Source: JAFNAG01 sp050011535 (GTDB lineage: Bacteria; Acidobacteriota; UBA6911). Taken from it: a stretch of DNA of 18,668 nt. The stretch is from assembly GCA_050011535.1 (NCBI GenBank), contig JBEKIX010000062.1, positions 1 to 18,668 of the forward strand, read 5' to 3'. Made by a program: the position numbers and the translations under genes. The notes under the pieces are model-generated. The model saw nothing but the letters and a program-made list of their open reading frames with translations. It did not search any database and was not told the DNA's origin. Shown here in pieces: positions 4,513 to 13,316 of the stretch. Every line of letters starts with the position of its first letter. Position 1 is the stretch's first letter.

Positions 4513-6822
4513 ATGATTGACACTTCTACCGACGCTTCGAGTCTCTCTCCATGGTGGAAACATACGGCGATCTTGGTGATGATTGCCGGTTTCTGTGTTT
4601 TATCCTTGGTTACGGTCCTGACCTACACAAACGCTCCACCCATCCCCGAAAGGGTTGAAGATGCAACGGGAACACTGGTTTTTACAGGAGCTGATATTAA
4701 TAAAGGTCAGGAAGTCTTCCTCAAGTATGGTCTCATGGAGCACGGGAGCCTGTGGGGCCACGGGGCTTACCTGGGTCCTGATTACAGCGCGGAGTACCTG
4801 CATAGACTTAGCGAGGTGACCCGGGACGGGATGGCAATTGAGAAGTACGGCAAGCCCTTTGCACAGCTCTCGCCGGACGAGCAGAGCGTCGCATCTTCGC
4901 GGACGGCAACGGTGCTTAAGGAGAACCGGTACGATGCCGCCTCGCGTACGCTCCGGCTCTCGTCAGGCGAGGTGGATGCCTACCGCACACAGCTCTCCGA
5001 ATGGAGCGAGTACTTCAGCAGGAAGGACGCCGCTCCCGGTCTGCCAGACAAATATATTCAGAACCCCGAGGAGATAAAAGCTCTGACGGCCTACTTCGCC
5101 TGGGCAGCCTGGGCCACAACGGCGAATCGCCCTGGGAAGAACTATTCGTACACAAACAACTGGCCCTACGAGCCCATTGCGGGAAACCGTCCTTCCACCG
5201 AGACCTATGTCTGGAGCGCCTTGAGTCTCATCACCCTCCTGTCAGGGTTGGGTTTGATCCTCTTCGTCGTCGGCAAGTTCGACTACCTGGGTTGGAAGGG
5301 CGAGGGCGGCGGCCACCACATCATGCACTCTGCTCCCCCTGCTCTAAAGCTCACGCCCAGTCAGTGGGCCACAGGGGCGTTCTTCGGCATCGTAGCGCTC
5401 TTGTTCCTGGCGCAAGCATCCCTGGGAGGCGTGCTCGCCCACTACCGTGTGGAGCCAGGCGGCTTTTACGGGTTCGACATAGCCCGCGTGCTGCCCTACA
5501 CGCTGGCGCGCACCTGGCACCTCCAACTCGCTATCTTCTGGATCGCGACGGCATGGGTGGGCGGCGGCCTTTTCCTGGCCGCGTGGGTTGGTGGCGGTGA
5601 CCCCAAGGGTCAGAGGATCGGCGTTTACGCACTCCTCGGGGCGCTGGTGGTCGTCGTCGTCGGCAGCCTTGCCGGCGAGTCCCTCGGTATCAACGACAAG
5701 CTGGGACAGCTCTGGTTCTGGTTCGGCCACCAGGGTTCCGAATACCTGGACCTTGGGCGGTTCTGGCAGTTCCTGCTGGCGGCCGGCCTCCTCTTCTGGC
5801 TGTTTCTGATGTTTCGGGCGCTCAAGCCTGCCATCAAGAGCCCTAGAATGCGTGAACTGTCCTCACTCTTTCTGTACGCGGCCGTGGCGATCCCTGTCTT
5901 CTACCTGCCCGCCCTTTTCTATGGCCCCCACACCAACTTCGCCGTTATCGACAACTGGCGCTTCTGGATCATTCACCTTTGGGTGGAAGGATTCTTCGAA
6001 CTCTTCGCGACGGTTCTGGTGGCCATCATGTTCCACCAGATGGGTGTGGTCAGCACCAAGACCGCCACGCGCCTGATTTACCTGGACGCGATCCTGTACC
6101 TCAGCGGCGGGATCATCGGCACGGGACACCACTGGTATTTTACGGGACAGGGAACGCTCAATATGGGCCTGGCGGCATGCTTCTCCGCCATGGAAGTCGT
6201 GCCTCTCACGCTGCTGACCCTGGATGCCTGGGACTTCATCAAACTGAGAAAGGCGCAATGCTCCACGTGCGGCCATGATCTCGCCTGGGGCCAGAAGTGG
6301 GCCATTTATTTCCTCATCGCCGTGGGTGTATGGAACTTCGTCGGCGCAGGCATTTTCGGTTTCCTGATCAACCTGCCGATCGTGTCCTACTTCGAGGTGG
6401 GCACGACGCTCACCCCAAATCACGGCCATGCCGCACTATTTGGCGTCTTTGGGATGTTGGCGCTGGCTGTCCTAGTCTTCTGCTTGAGGGCCATGCAATC
6501 CGACGCCGTCTGGAAGGGGACGGAGAAGTTCATCCGCGTGGGTTTCTGGGGTCTTAATGTAGGCCTCGCGCTCATGATCATCCTGGACCTGTTCCCCGGC
6601 GGAGTAATCCAGCTCTGGGATTCCATCACCAATGGTTACTGGCACGCACGCCGCCTGACGTTCCTGATGAGCGGCACCTACCACAAGCTGGAATGGCTGC
6701 GCATTGTGGGGGATACGGTATTCCTGTTGGCAGGCGCCCTGCCGATAGCGCTCGGCGTGTTGCGAAGTGTGTGGAAAAGGGATCTCTCTCCCACGAGAGG
6801 CTGCCCCGAATCTCGCGGCTAG
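4513..6822 (+). CDS. norZ: Quinol-dependent nitric oxide reductase (qNOR), single-subunit
   Basis: A 769-residue inner membrane protein that reduces two NO to N2O using quinol electrons; in soil bacteria it mostly serves NO detoxification or truncated denitrification. The N-terminus has one helix (about 17-37) and a periplasmic cytochrome-c-like domain (about 40-230) without a CxxCH haem motif, as expected for the quinol type. The haem-copper-type core follows. Its ligands can be placed: His336 (RTWH, haem b), His488 and Glu492 in HLWVE (Fe-B), His539-His540 (TGHHW, Fe-B), His637 (haem b3) and His639 (haem b) in NHGHAALFG. All are present, so it should be active. Start ATG 4513 is preceded by GGGGG at 4502-4506. 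An unusual cytoplasmic loop holds CSTC (Cys583/Cys586). It stands alone; the palindrome at 4390-4406 probably controls it. Confidence 0.95.
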   Translation: MIDTSTDASSLSPWWKHTAILVMIAGFCVLSLVTVLTYTNAPPIPERVEDATGTLVFTGADINKGQEVFLKYGLMEHGSLWGHGAYLGPDYSAEYLHRLSEVTRDGMAIEKYGKPFAQLSPDEQSVASSRTATVLKENRYDAASRTLRLSSGEVDAYRTQLSEWSEYFSRKDAAPGLPDKYIQNPEEIKALTAYFAWAAWATTANRPGKNYSYTNNWPYEPIAGNRPSTETYVWSALSLITLLSGLGLILFVVGKFDYLGWKGEGGGHHIMHSAPPALKLTPSQWATGAFFGIVALLFLAQASLGGVLAHYRVEPGGFYGFDIARVLPYTLARTWHLQLAIFWIATAWVGGGLFLAAWVGGGDPKGQRIGVYALLGALVVVVVGSLAGESLGINDKLGQLWFWFGHQGSEYLDLGRFWQFLLAAGLLFWLFLMFRALKPAIKSPRMRELSSLFLYAAVAIPVFYLPALFYGPHTNFAVIDNWRFWIIHLWVEGFFELFATVLVAIMFHQMGVVSTKTATRLIYLDAILYLSGGIIGTGHHWYFTGQGTLNMGLAACFSAMEVVPLTLLTLDAWDFIKLRKAQCSTCGHDLAWGQKWAIYFLIAVGVWNFVGAGIFGFLINLPIVSYFEVGTTLTPNHGHAALFGVFGMLALAVLVFCLRAMQSDAVWKGTEKFIRVGFWGLNVGLALMIILDLFPGGVIQLWDSITNGYWHARRLTFLMSGTYHKLEWLRIVGDTVFLLAGALPIALGVLRSVWKRDLSPTRGCPESRG

Positions 6823-6947
6823 TCCTGCGACCTTGCCGGGACCAGGCGACGCTGCCCCAGATTTGACAATGGACCGGTTTCATAAAACACTTGATTTGTA
6901 CCGGTTACAGGCGGACAAGACGTGCCGATTCCATCAGGAGCAAGCAA

Positions 6948-7454
6948 ATGACCACAAAACGTGTTTGGGTGCTGATTCTGGCCGCCTTCTGCCTTGTGGC
7001 GGCGTTGGCGGCGGCGCAGAGCAAGGCGCAGGCGGGGTTCGATCGTTTGAAGAATCTGGTGGGGGAATGGGAAGGCACGGGGGCCAACAACCAGCAGATT
7101 TCGGTGTCCTATCGTCTGGTGTCGAATGACTCCGCGCTGGAAGAAACCTTGCATGCTGGCAAGGACGAAACCATGATCACGATGTATCACCTGGACGGCG
7201 ACCGCCTGATGGCAACGCACTACTGTGCCGCCGGGAACCAGCCACGCATGGTTGCCGCGCAGGATGCCAAGAGTCCAAATGCATTCTCATTTCAATTCCT
7301 GGACGCCACCAATATGGCAAATCCCGACGTTGGGCACATGCATAGTCTGGTTGTGACGCTCTTGGACAAGGACCACTTCACCCAGCAGTGGACATGGAAA
7401 GAGAAAGGCAAGGAAGACAGGTGGGAGGTGTTCAGGCTGACGAGAAAGAAGTGA
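6948..7454 (+). CDS. Secreted calycin-sized protein of unknown function
   Basis: A 168-residue protein with a signal peptide (VWVLILAAFCLVAALAAAQ, cleavage probably after AAA-Q or QSKA), so it is periplasmic or exported. The mature part begins FDRLKNLVGEWEG, an opening common in lipocalin/calycin-like barrels, and later has MATHYCAAGNQPRM, FQFLDATNM and GHMHSLVVTLLDKDHF. I recognise the type as a recurrent hypothetical protein of Acidobacteriota but know no function. Start ATG 6948 is chosen because AGGAG at 6936-6940 precedes it by 7 bases and gives a clean signal peptide; the frame could extend to 6891 with a poor N-terminus. A TTGACA at 6863-6868 could be part of its promoter, without a clear -10. 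Its 3' end is duplicated at 12502-12613. Confidence 0.72.
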   Translation: MTTKRVWVLILAAFCLVAALAAAQSKAQAGFDRLKNLVGEWEGTGANNQQISVSYRLVSNDSALEETLHAGKDETMITMYHLDGDRLMATHYCAAGNQPRMVAAQDAKSPNAFSFQFLDATNMANPDVGHMHSLVVTLLDKDHFTQQWTWKEKGKEDRWEVFRLTRKK

Positions 7455-7461
7455 TGCCGGC
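7350..7461 (+). repeat. Direct repeat copy A (3' end of the calycin-like gene)
   Basis: Matches 12502-12613 in the same orientation at about 100 of 112 positions without gaps. It covers the last 35 codons and a few bases past the stop; weaker similarity continues for about 40 bases more. The two copies bracket a 5-kb segment with the cyclotransferase pseudogene and the TonB-dependent receptor. Confidence 0.8.
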
Positions 7462-7599
7462 GGCCTTATTGTGCGTGCGTTATCGCCGGGAATCTTCGCC
7501 ATTGCACTTGCGAATTCTTCTCCTTGAGATTGGAGGAGCGCGGCTCGCCCTGAATCAAGGACCTGTTGTTTGACTATATCGAGATCCTTGCCGCGCCTC

Positions 7600-8162
7600 T
7601 CATTTGACGCGAATCTCGAAAATGCGCGGCCGCAGTTTGCCGCGCACAAAGATGCGTTTTTGCCGGGCGTCATAGGCAATGCCGTTCAGCACATCCTCGC
7701 TGCCGGTTCGCATACTCGCAGGCAGAATTCCTTGCCCCGCTTCGATTTCCAGGTGAGTTGAAGCAGGCGGTTATCGATCAGAGCAGGTCTTTCGCCGAAG
7801 AGCTCCGGCGGCAGGCTCATGGACTTGAGTATCTTCCCTGAAGGAAACTCGACACGGCGCAGCGTCGACTGCCCATACAATCCGGCGCTCTCATAAAAGC
7901 AGCCCTCACTCCAAAGCAGACCCTGGAGGAATGCAGTCGGATCGTGCGGGTAGCTGTTGACGACCTCGTACTCGAGCTGGCGCGCGCCAGTCTCCAACCC
8001 CGCATCAGCAGCAGGATGTCTCACGATACCAAATACGATGACCAGGACGACGACCCCGGCCAGGACGGCTACGAGACTGACTGCTGAGAGGAATCCCGGC
8101 GAATGCTTCTTATGCTTTGCTCTGAATGAAGGCTTCCTTCGCTGAACCCGCTTCTTGGCCAT
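7600..8162 (-). pseudogene. Glutaminyl-peptide cyclotransferase with an internal deletion
   Basis: The minus-strand frame from ATG 8162 encodes a basic N-terminus, one membrane anchor (about residues 24-47) and the first blades of a bacterial/plant-type glutamine cyclotransferase: YEVVNSYPHDPTAFLQGLLW, YESAGLYGQSTLRRVEFPSG and LLQLTWKS. It then leaves frame and ends at 7686. The C-terminus of the same family lies in another frame from about 7748 to TCA 7600-7602: GSEDVLNGIAYDARQKRIFV followed by RGKLRPRIFEIRVK. Roughly 100 residues in the middle, including the usual NELEY/W region, are missing, and the deletion is not a multiple of three. Intact family members convert N-terminal glutamine to pyroglutamate in exported peptides. 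The product here would be non-functional. Confidence 0.8.
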
Positions 8163-8205
8163 ACGACCAGTTCCACGGCAAATGATCTTTCGACGTTCCA
8201 GTTCA

Positions 8206-8233
8206 GGGCGGATGAACAGAAGTTCACCCGCCC
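8206..8233 (-). terminator. Hairpin downstream of the TonB-dependent receptor gene
   Basis: GGGCGGATGAAC (8206-8217) and GTTCACCCGCCC (8222-8233) form a 12-bp stem with one mismatch and a 4-base loop. It starts about 22 bases after the receptor's stop and before the start of the cyclotransferase pseudogene on the same strand. No T-run follows on the minus strand, so it is a weak terminator or an mRNA 3'-end stabiliser. Confidence 0.4.
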
Positions 8234-8255
8234 TTGCGAGATCTCCGGGTTACGC

Positions 8256-11200
8256 CTAAAAGTCGATATGCAAACCCACCTCGATACGGCGCGGAATGTT
8301 GTATTGCGACGTGATCACACCGAATGCCAATGGACTCGCCAAGCTCAGGCTGGCCGGATCGGAGTACTGCACATGGTTGAAGATGTTGAAGAACTGTGCA
8401 TTCAACGAAATAGATTTGCTTTCTGTGACCTTGAACTTCCGTGACAAGGTCATATCTACATTCCACCGGTTTTGGCCGCGCAGCACATAGCCACTTGCTG
8501 TCGTGTCCTGGCTGAGCCTTACATACCGGAAGTCGGCGAATACTGACGCCGGATCACCGAACAGGTTCAGTCCGGATCCGCCGGTTCCTGGATTTCCGTT
8601 CGTGCCGACGCTGGTGCTGACGCCGTTGATGGTGACGCTGCTGCCGGCCACATTCTGGTGGGAGGAATTCCCGAAGGTGTTGGGCGCCAGCAGCACTGCG
8701 CCTACTCCCGCCGTGGTTGCACCCTGCCCGAACTCCTGGCCTGACCCGTTTACCACTCTGAGCGGCAGGCCGGTGTACCAGCCGAATATCGGTGCCAGCG
8801 ACCAACCTTTGATCAGCTGGTCGAAGACCGAATTGCTGGCATGGAACGGCATGTTATAAAGACCCATCAGGTTGAGGACGAACTTGCGGTCAAAGACCGA
8901 GTTGCCCCAGCCGTATTTCGTATTGTAGGAATTGGCAACATAGGAGTCGATGTCCTGGTTCACGACGCCATTGTCAAGGGAATGCGCCCAGGTGAGGTTG
9001 CCGTTCAAAGCAAATCCCTTGTGTTCACGCATCCTCAGTGAAACAAATCCGGCATTGTAGCTGGATTTTCCGATGTCAGAGAAAAACAGGAAATCGTTGA
9101 TCTGGGTGGCGGCCGCGGTCGCCGGCCCAGTTACGAACGAGCTTTGAATGCCGTTGAACAGGTCGAAAACGTTCAACGTGCGGATGTTGCTCGAATACTT
9201 GGCAACCACACCGGCCGTGCAGTTGGGATTGCCCTTGCAGAAAGTGCTGCCGGCGAGTGCCGATTCAAAGAAGGGCTGCGGTGAAATGGCTGAGGTAGCC
9301 ACCCCCGCCACCACTTGGTCTCTGACGGCATCAAAGGCCTGTGCGAAGCTCTGGCCGCTCAAGGTCATCATATAGGGGGCCTGGTTGAGCGTTTGTCCCG
9401 CCAGCAGATTCCTGGCATCGCGCCGTATGTAGCCGATTTCGAGGATGTGTCCTCCCTTCAGCTCTCGCTGCAGGGTCAGGTTGTAGGAGTTATTGATCGC
9501 TGGCCGGAAGTGCGGTGAAAGCTGCGTCGAAGCATTGGCAAATGCCTGATTGGAAATTGCGCTGCTGCCGGGGATGACCGGGATCGCTTGATTCACGGCA
9601 TAAGACGGCAGTGGAATCGTGCTTCCGTCGATGCCTACGCGGAATCCGGTAGCCGGGCTGATGCCGGAGCTGCCCGTGCACTGCCCGGTGGAAGTAGGTC
9701 CCGGACACAACAGTGTCTGGGTGAAGCCAAGCACCTGTTGTGCGTCGATCACCTTCTGGACACCGTTCAAGCGGTCATAGAGACGAGCAAATCCCGCGCG
9801 CACAACCGTTTTTCTGTTCCCGAATATTTTTCCCAGGAAACTGTTCTCGTCCACGCTCGGGTTCCAAGCCGCCGCAATCCGCGGTGCAAAATTTCTCCAG
9901 ATCGGATCGTAGGGATATGTGCGGCCGGTGTTGTTGATTGGTTTCCAGTTGATCACGGGATTGTATACGGTTCCTGCAAGTGCCGCTCTCTGGCGCTGTG
10001 CGAGATATTCGGAAGGAACAATCTCGTTCCCCGTGCCATTGTCATACGCCATGCTCAGCTTTCCGGCCACTTCTGTCTCAGGAACATCCGCGCTCCAGTT
10101 CAGCCCGAGGTTGAGCGTGAATGAAGGCGATATCTTCCAGGAATCGTTGGCGTAGAGGCTGTATTCATTGTAGATCGAGTCTGTACCCAACGGAGTGCCG
10201 ATTGGATTGATCTTGAAATTGGCATCGCGCGTGGCCACCAGCGTGGCTCTGTCCACGAGACCAAGAACTCCGGAATAGAGGTTATTCCAGTTGCTGACCT
10301 GGCCTGAAGGCAGGCAATTGGTTGTCACGGACGAGCTGCAGATCGGGGGCTGATACGTGGATGGAATATTGAGGTATGAGCCGTTTGTCAGCATGTACAC
10401 TCGCTGCGCGACCGCGGACTGGGCGTCATCTCTCCAGAACTGGGTCGCGTTGCGCCGGAGCGAGCCGCCAAACTCCAGCAACTGGTTTCCTTTCACCCAG
10501 CTGAGGTTGTCGGCCCAGGTCCAGTTGTGCGCTCTCCACTCACGCTGCCGAACCAGACCCACGGTAAGGTCCACCGGATTCATGTTGCCGCCGATGTTCA
10601 GCGCGCTATCCGTGCCTGCCACTTGGGGCCTGGATCCATCAGTCTTCCAGAACCAGTAATCTCGCAGATAGCTGAACGTAAATTCGTTGGTGATCCTGGG
10701 CGTCACGCGTCCCGTCAGGCCGAGGACAAGATAGCGCGGCAGCCGCGGGATGTATGCAGGGGAGGATGGTACTCCCAGCTTGTCTCCCGGCAGCAATCCG
10801 CCGATGTCCACCTGACGGTCGCCGACGTTGTGCTCCTGTTTGAAATATCGGTAGCTGGCCATGACTGACCAATTGGTGCTCAGGCTGCGGTCAAGCCGCA
10901 CCACGGCAAAGTTGTCGTTATTTGGGAACTTGCCTGGAGCGCTGAATCCGATCGTGTTCAGGCCATCGCCGGTGGATGTGTCGTTGCCGGCAGGCATATA
11001 TTTGTTCCAAATCTGACCTACCAGCGGGTTCAACCCAAGGCCGCGAGGGTCACAGGCAAGAGTGCCACTTGAACCGCACTGCGTTGAAGTCGCAAGGTTG
11101 TAGGAAATGATGTTGCCGGATGCGTCTCGAAACCGAAGGATGCCCTGTTTGAGAGAGTCGGTCGGCACAGTCTTGCTGTACTGGCTGTAATCGTTCCGGC

Positions 11201-12188
11201 GCCGGCCTTCATAGTTGAAAAAGAAGTAGGTTTTCTGCGTGGTTCCCAGTTTAGGTATCGAGCCGCCGAACGAGGCGCCAAAACGATTGTCCTGCTGTAA
11301 CGGCTTGAGCTGATGCAGCCGGTTGCGCGTCCAGCTGTTTGAGTTAAGATCGCTGTTCTGCAGGAACTCGTAGAGGGAGCCGTGATACGCGTCACCGCCG
11401 CGCTTCGTCACAAGCATCACTTGACTGCCTCCCGCACCGCTGAAACTGGCAACCTGGTTACTGGTGGCCACGCGAAATTCCTGGATGCTTTCCGAGGGTG
11501 TGGGAACCGCGCCTTCAGGGGCGCCGTTGTAGTTCGTCCAATAGTCGGAGTTGCCGGAAACGCCGCTGGTCACGTTGCCGCCGTCCAGCACGAACACGTT
11601 CTGGTCACTCTGCGCTCCGGCCACCTGTCCTCCGTATCGGCTGCTCACGCCGTCTGCCTGCTGGGGCATGGCGAGCGGCTGCAACAGAAGGAGGCTCGTG
11701 ACGTTTCGTTCGAGGCTCGGGAGCATCGACAGCAGATCCCCTCCGAGCGTATCCCCCAGGGTGGCATCGAGCGTCTGCAGCTGTGCGCCGGCCGTTGCAG
11801 TCACAATAATCTGTTCCGAGGTGGAGCCGATCTTCAGACTGAAATTCAAGGTGTACGATTTGGAGACCTCGACGATTTGAGATTCGACGACTGCCTTTTG
11901 GAAGCCTGCTGCCGATGCAATGATCGAATACTTTCCCGGTTTCACCGCCACGAACGTGAATCGGCCGGTTTCGTTCGTGACCATTGTGCGGACCTCTCCA
12001 GTAGCGGCATCTTTGAGTTCGATGTCCGCGCCCGGTATAACCGCTCCAGACGGGTCCATCACACCTCCTAGTACCGTGCTGGTGTTGGCAGTCTGAGCCT
12101 GAACGACTGCCAGCGATGCCAGGAACATCAGCGCTCCTATTAAAGTAGCTCTGAGCGCCAGTCGCGGAGAGCGATGATCTAATCTCAT
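8256..12188 (-). CDS. TonB-dependent receptor, Oar-like, with carboxypeptidase-regulatory-like N-terminal domain
   Basis: A 1310-residue outer membrane protein. Order: signal peptide (residues 1-32, hydrophobic LIGALMFLASLAVVQAQ), carboxypeptidase-regulatory-like beta-sandwich (about 38-118, with VMDPSGAVIPGADIELKD and ETGRFTFVAVKPGKY), TonB plug (about 125-265, with VFVLDGGNV and IQEFRVATSNQ), then a long beta-barrel ending in a terminal Phe (GLHIDF) as needed for BAM assembly. The length fits the large Oar-type receptors that Acidobacteriota carry in many copies. The substrate is unknown; such receptors import or process bulky peptides or glycans. The start at 12188 is chosen because it gives a signal peptide and AAAGG lies 6-10 bases before it; the open frame extends 48 codons further with no signal sequence. 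No TonB/ExbB genes are nearby. Confidence 0.93.
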   Translation of the reverse strand: MRLDHRSPRLALRATLIGALMFLASLAVVQAQTANTSTVLGGVMDPSGAVIPGADIELKDAATGEVRTMVTNETGRFTFVAVKPGKYSIIASAAGFQKAVVESQIVEVSKSYTLNFSLKIGSTSEQIIVTATAGAQLQTLDATLGDTLGGDLLSMLPSLERNVTSLLLLQPLAMPQQADGVSSRYGGQVAGAQSDQNVFVLDGGNVTSGVSGNSDYWTNYNGAPEGAVPTPSESIQEFRVATSNQVASFSGAGGSQVMLVTKRGGDAYHGSLYEFLQNSDLNSNSWTRNRLHQLKPLQQDNRFGASFGGSIPKLGTTQKTYFFFNYEGRRRNDYSQYSKTVPTDSLKQGILRFRDASGNIISYNLATSTQCGSSGTLACDPRGLGLNPLVGQIWNKYMPAGNDTSTGDGLNTIGFSAPGKFPNNDNFAVVRLDRSLSTNWSVMASYRYFKQEHNVGDRQVDIGGLLPGDKLGVPSSPAYIPRLPRYLVLGLTGRVTPRITNEFTFSYLRDYWFWKTDGSRPQVAGTDSALNIGGNMNPVDLTVGLVRQREWRAHNWTWADNLSWVKGNQLLEFGGSLRRNATQFWRDDAQSAVAQRVYMLTNGSYLNIPSTYQPPICSSSVTTNCLPSGQVSNWNNLYSGVLGLVDRATLVATRDANFKINPIGTPLGTDSIYNEYSLYANDSWKISPSFTLNLGLNWSADVPETEVAGKLSMAYDNGTGNEIVPSEYLAQRQRAALAGTVYNPVINWKPINNTGRTYPYDPIWRNFAPRIAAAWNPSVDENSFLGKIFGNRKTVVRAGFARLYDRLNGVQKVIDAQQVLGFTQTLLCPGPTSTGQCTGSSGISPATGFRVGIDGSTIPLPSYAVNQAIPVIPGSSAISNQAFANASTQLSPHFRPAINNSYNLTLQRELKGGHILEIGYIRRDARNLLAGQTLNQAPYMMTLSGQSFAQAFDAVRDQVVAGVATSAISPQPFFESALAGSTFCKGNPNCTAGVVAKYSSNIRTLNVFDLFNGIQSSFVTGPATAAATQINDFLFFSDIGKSSYNAGFVSLRMREHKGFALNGNLTWAHSLDNGVVNQDIDSYVANSYNTKYGWGNSVFDRKFVLNLMGLYNMPFHASNSVFDQLIKGWSLAPIFGWYTGLPLRVVNGSGQEFGQGATTAGVGAVLLAPNTFGNSSHQNVAGSSVTINGVSTSVGTNGNPGTGGSGLNLFGDPASVFADFRYVRLSQDTTASGYVLRGQNRWNVDMTLSRKFKVTESKSISLNAQFFNIFNHVQYSDPASLSLASPLAFGVITSQYNIPRRIEVGLHIDF

Positions 12189-12355
12189 GCTTCGCCTTTC
12201 TCTGTGCTCATTTTGAGCTTTACAGCCCTCAGAAAAACCGGCGCACCAGGGGCAGACGGGAACTCTGAGGACCCTGACCACTTTTTTTCCCGAGGTAAGG
12301 GAACATGGGGAAAGCCCAGCCCAAAACCTCAACTGTTTAATAATGGATTCAATTG

Positions 12356-12606
12356 ATGAAGCTTCTGTGGACGACCCTCATCGTAGGCGTGTCTTTCTTC
12401 CGTGTCAACGACTTGTTACCTTCACGACTTGTCCCTTCAGGGCTTATTACCCAACTGACCACGTTCCGGACCCGGCAAAAGGCGGCCATGTTTCTGCCCA
12501 CGTTGCGACGCTCTTGGACAAAGACCACTTCACACAGCAGCGGACATGGAAAGAGAAGGGCAAGGAAGACTAACCGAAGGTGTTCAGGCTGACGAGAAAG
12601 AAGTGA
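12356..12606 (+). pseudogene. Broken paralogue of the calycin-like secreted protein
   Basis: ATG 12356 opens a typical signal peptide (MKLLWTTLIVGVSFF), but the family's middle is missing. The 3' end, VATLLDKDHFTQQRTWKEKG at 12505 onward, is in a different frame and is interrupted by TAA at 12571-12573, where the intact copy has Arg-Trp. Past that stop the familiar VFRLTRKK and TGA (12604-12606) are still readable. The 3' part is about 89% identical in DNA to the intact gene at 6948-7454; the rest has no recognisable counterpart. It is a deleted, frameshifted and nonsense-mutated remnant, convergent with the methyltransferase-like gene. Confidence 0.8.
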
Positions 12607-12613
12607 CGCCGGC
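12502..12613 (+). repeat. Direct repeat copy B (3' end of the calycin-like gene)
   Basis: Same-orientation partner of 7350-7461, with about 12 differences in 112 positions, seven of them clustered at the premature stop. The weaker similarity beyond it reaches the last codons of the methyltransferase-like gene on the other strand (12632 onward). Confidence 0.8.
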
Positions 12614-12631
12614 ATTCTAATAGTCCATGCG

Positions 12632-13249
12632 TCAGGGCCGGGGGTCTTCGCCTCGCACGAAGACGTATTCCTGGATGCCGTTGCGCAACAAGAATGAACT
12701 CGACACCTGGAATAGTCCCATTGCCTTGGCGACCTCCCTGGGCTGGTGACGGGGGCAGGGCCTGGTTATCTGTGTGCGCGTTTCATAAACCATCCTTTCC
12801 GTGTCGAGAATCCGGAAAACGGTGGGTTGGTCGGGGATATCAGGCTGAGACGAAATCAGCGCAAATAGTGCGGCCCCAGGTTTGCAGAAGCGGCTCACGT
12901 GCCGAACCAGACCCTCGAGTTGTGTCAGATCCAGATAGTTGAACAGGTCCCAGGTCAGAACGATATCGAAGCTCAGCTCTTCATTGAACGCCAGCAGATC
13001 CGCAAAAATCGAAGCTCTGGACTCCTTGTTCTCACTGGATGTCCTGGCTATGAAATCGCGGTAAAAGTCCTCGATGTGGAGGCGGCATTGGTGGCGTGAC
13101 CAGAACTCTACATTCGCGCCGAGCGCGGGCCCAAGATCGAGAATAGTGGGTTTCCGGTCATCCCGCAAAAAACGCAGGAGAGTGCTCAACCCAAGCGATT
13201 TGTACACGGCGGGCTGAGAAGGCGAGTCCTGGAGTATTGGTCGAGTCAT
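12632..13249 (-). CDS. Class I SAM-dependent methyltransferase-like protein
   Basis: A 205-residue soluble protein with a Rossmann-type methyltransferase core: motif I ILDLGPALGANVEFW (36-50; the usual DxGxGxG reads DLGPALG), an acidic residue at the end of strand 2 (Glu60/Asp61 in HIEDFYRDF), ADLLAF after strand 3, and FDIVLTWDLFNYLD (94-107) as motif IV with Asp101. KPGAALFALISS (123-134) corresponds to the post-motif strand. The glycine loop is not canonical, so SAM binding is likely but unproven, and no substrate can be named. It starts 67 bp after the bactofilin gene, with GGAAAG before its ATG, and is probably transcribed with it. Confidence 0.72.
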   Translation of the reverse strand: MTRPILQDSPSQPAVYKSLGLSTLLRFLRDDRKPTILDLGPALGANVEFWSRHQCRLHIEDFYRDFIARTSSENKESRASIFADLLAFNEELSFDIVLTWDLFNYLDLTQLEGLVRHVSRFCKPGAALFALISSQPDIPDQPTVFRILDTERMVYETRTQITRPCPRHQPREVAKAMGLFQVSSSFLLRNGIQEYVFVRGEDPRP

Positions 13250-13316
13250 TCGCTTTCCGGGAAGGCGGTCCGTATTCCTGCAGCACCTGTGGCACGGACT
13301 GCCCTGCCAAATACGA

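Noticed and set aside
5863..6429. A 188-codon minus-strand frame inside norZ
   Set aside because: Antisense to conserved haem-ligand helices; no independent support.
6863..6891. Promoter for the calycin-like gene starting with TTGACA
   Set aside because: At 17-base spacing the -10 would be AACACT, too far from consensus to annotate.
11382..12071. A 229-codon plus-strand frame opposite the TonB-dependent receptor, and others at 9588-10124 and 10527-10868
   Set aside because: Shadows of the receptor's codon pattern; composition is Arg/His/Cys-rich with no motif.
12694..12942. Plus-strand frames opposite the methyltransferase-like gene (12694-12942, 12899-13099)
   Set aside because: Opposite strand of a better supported gene, with no motif of their own.
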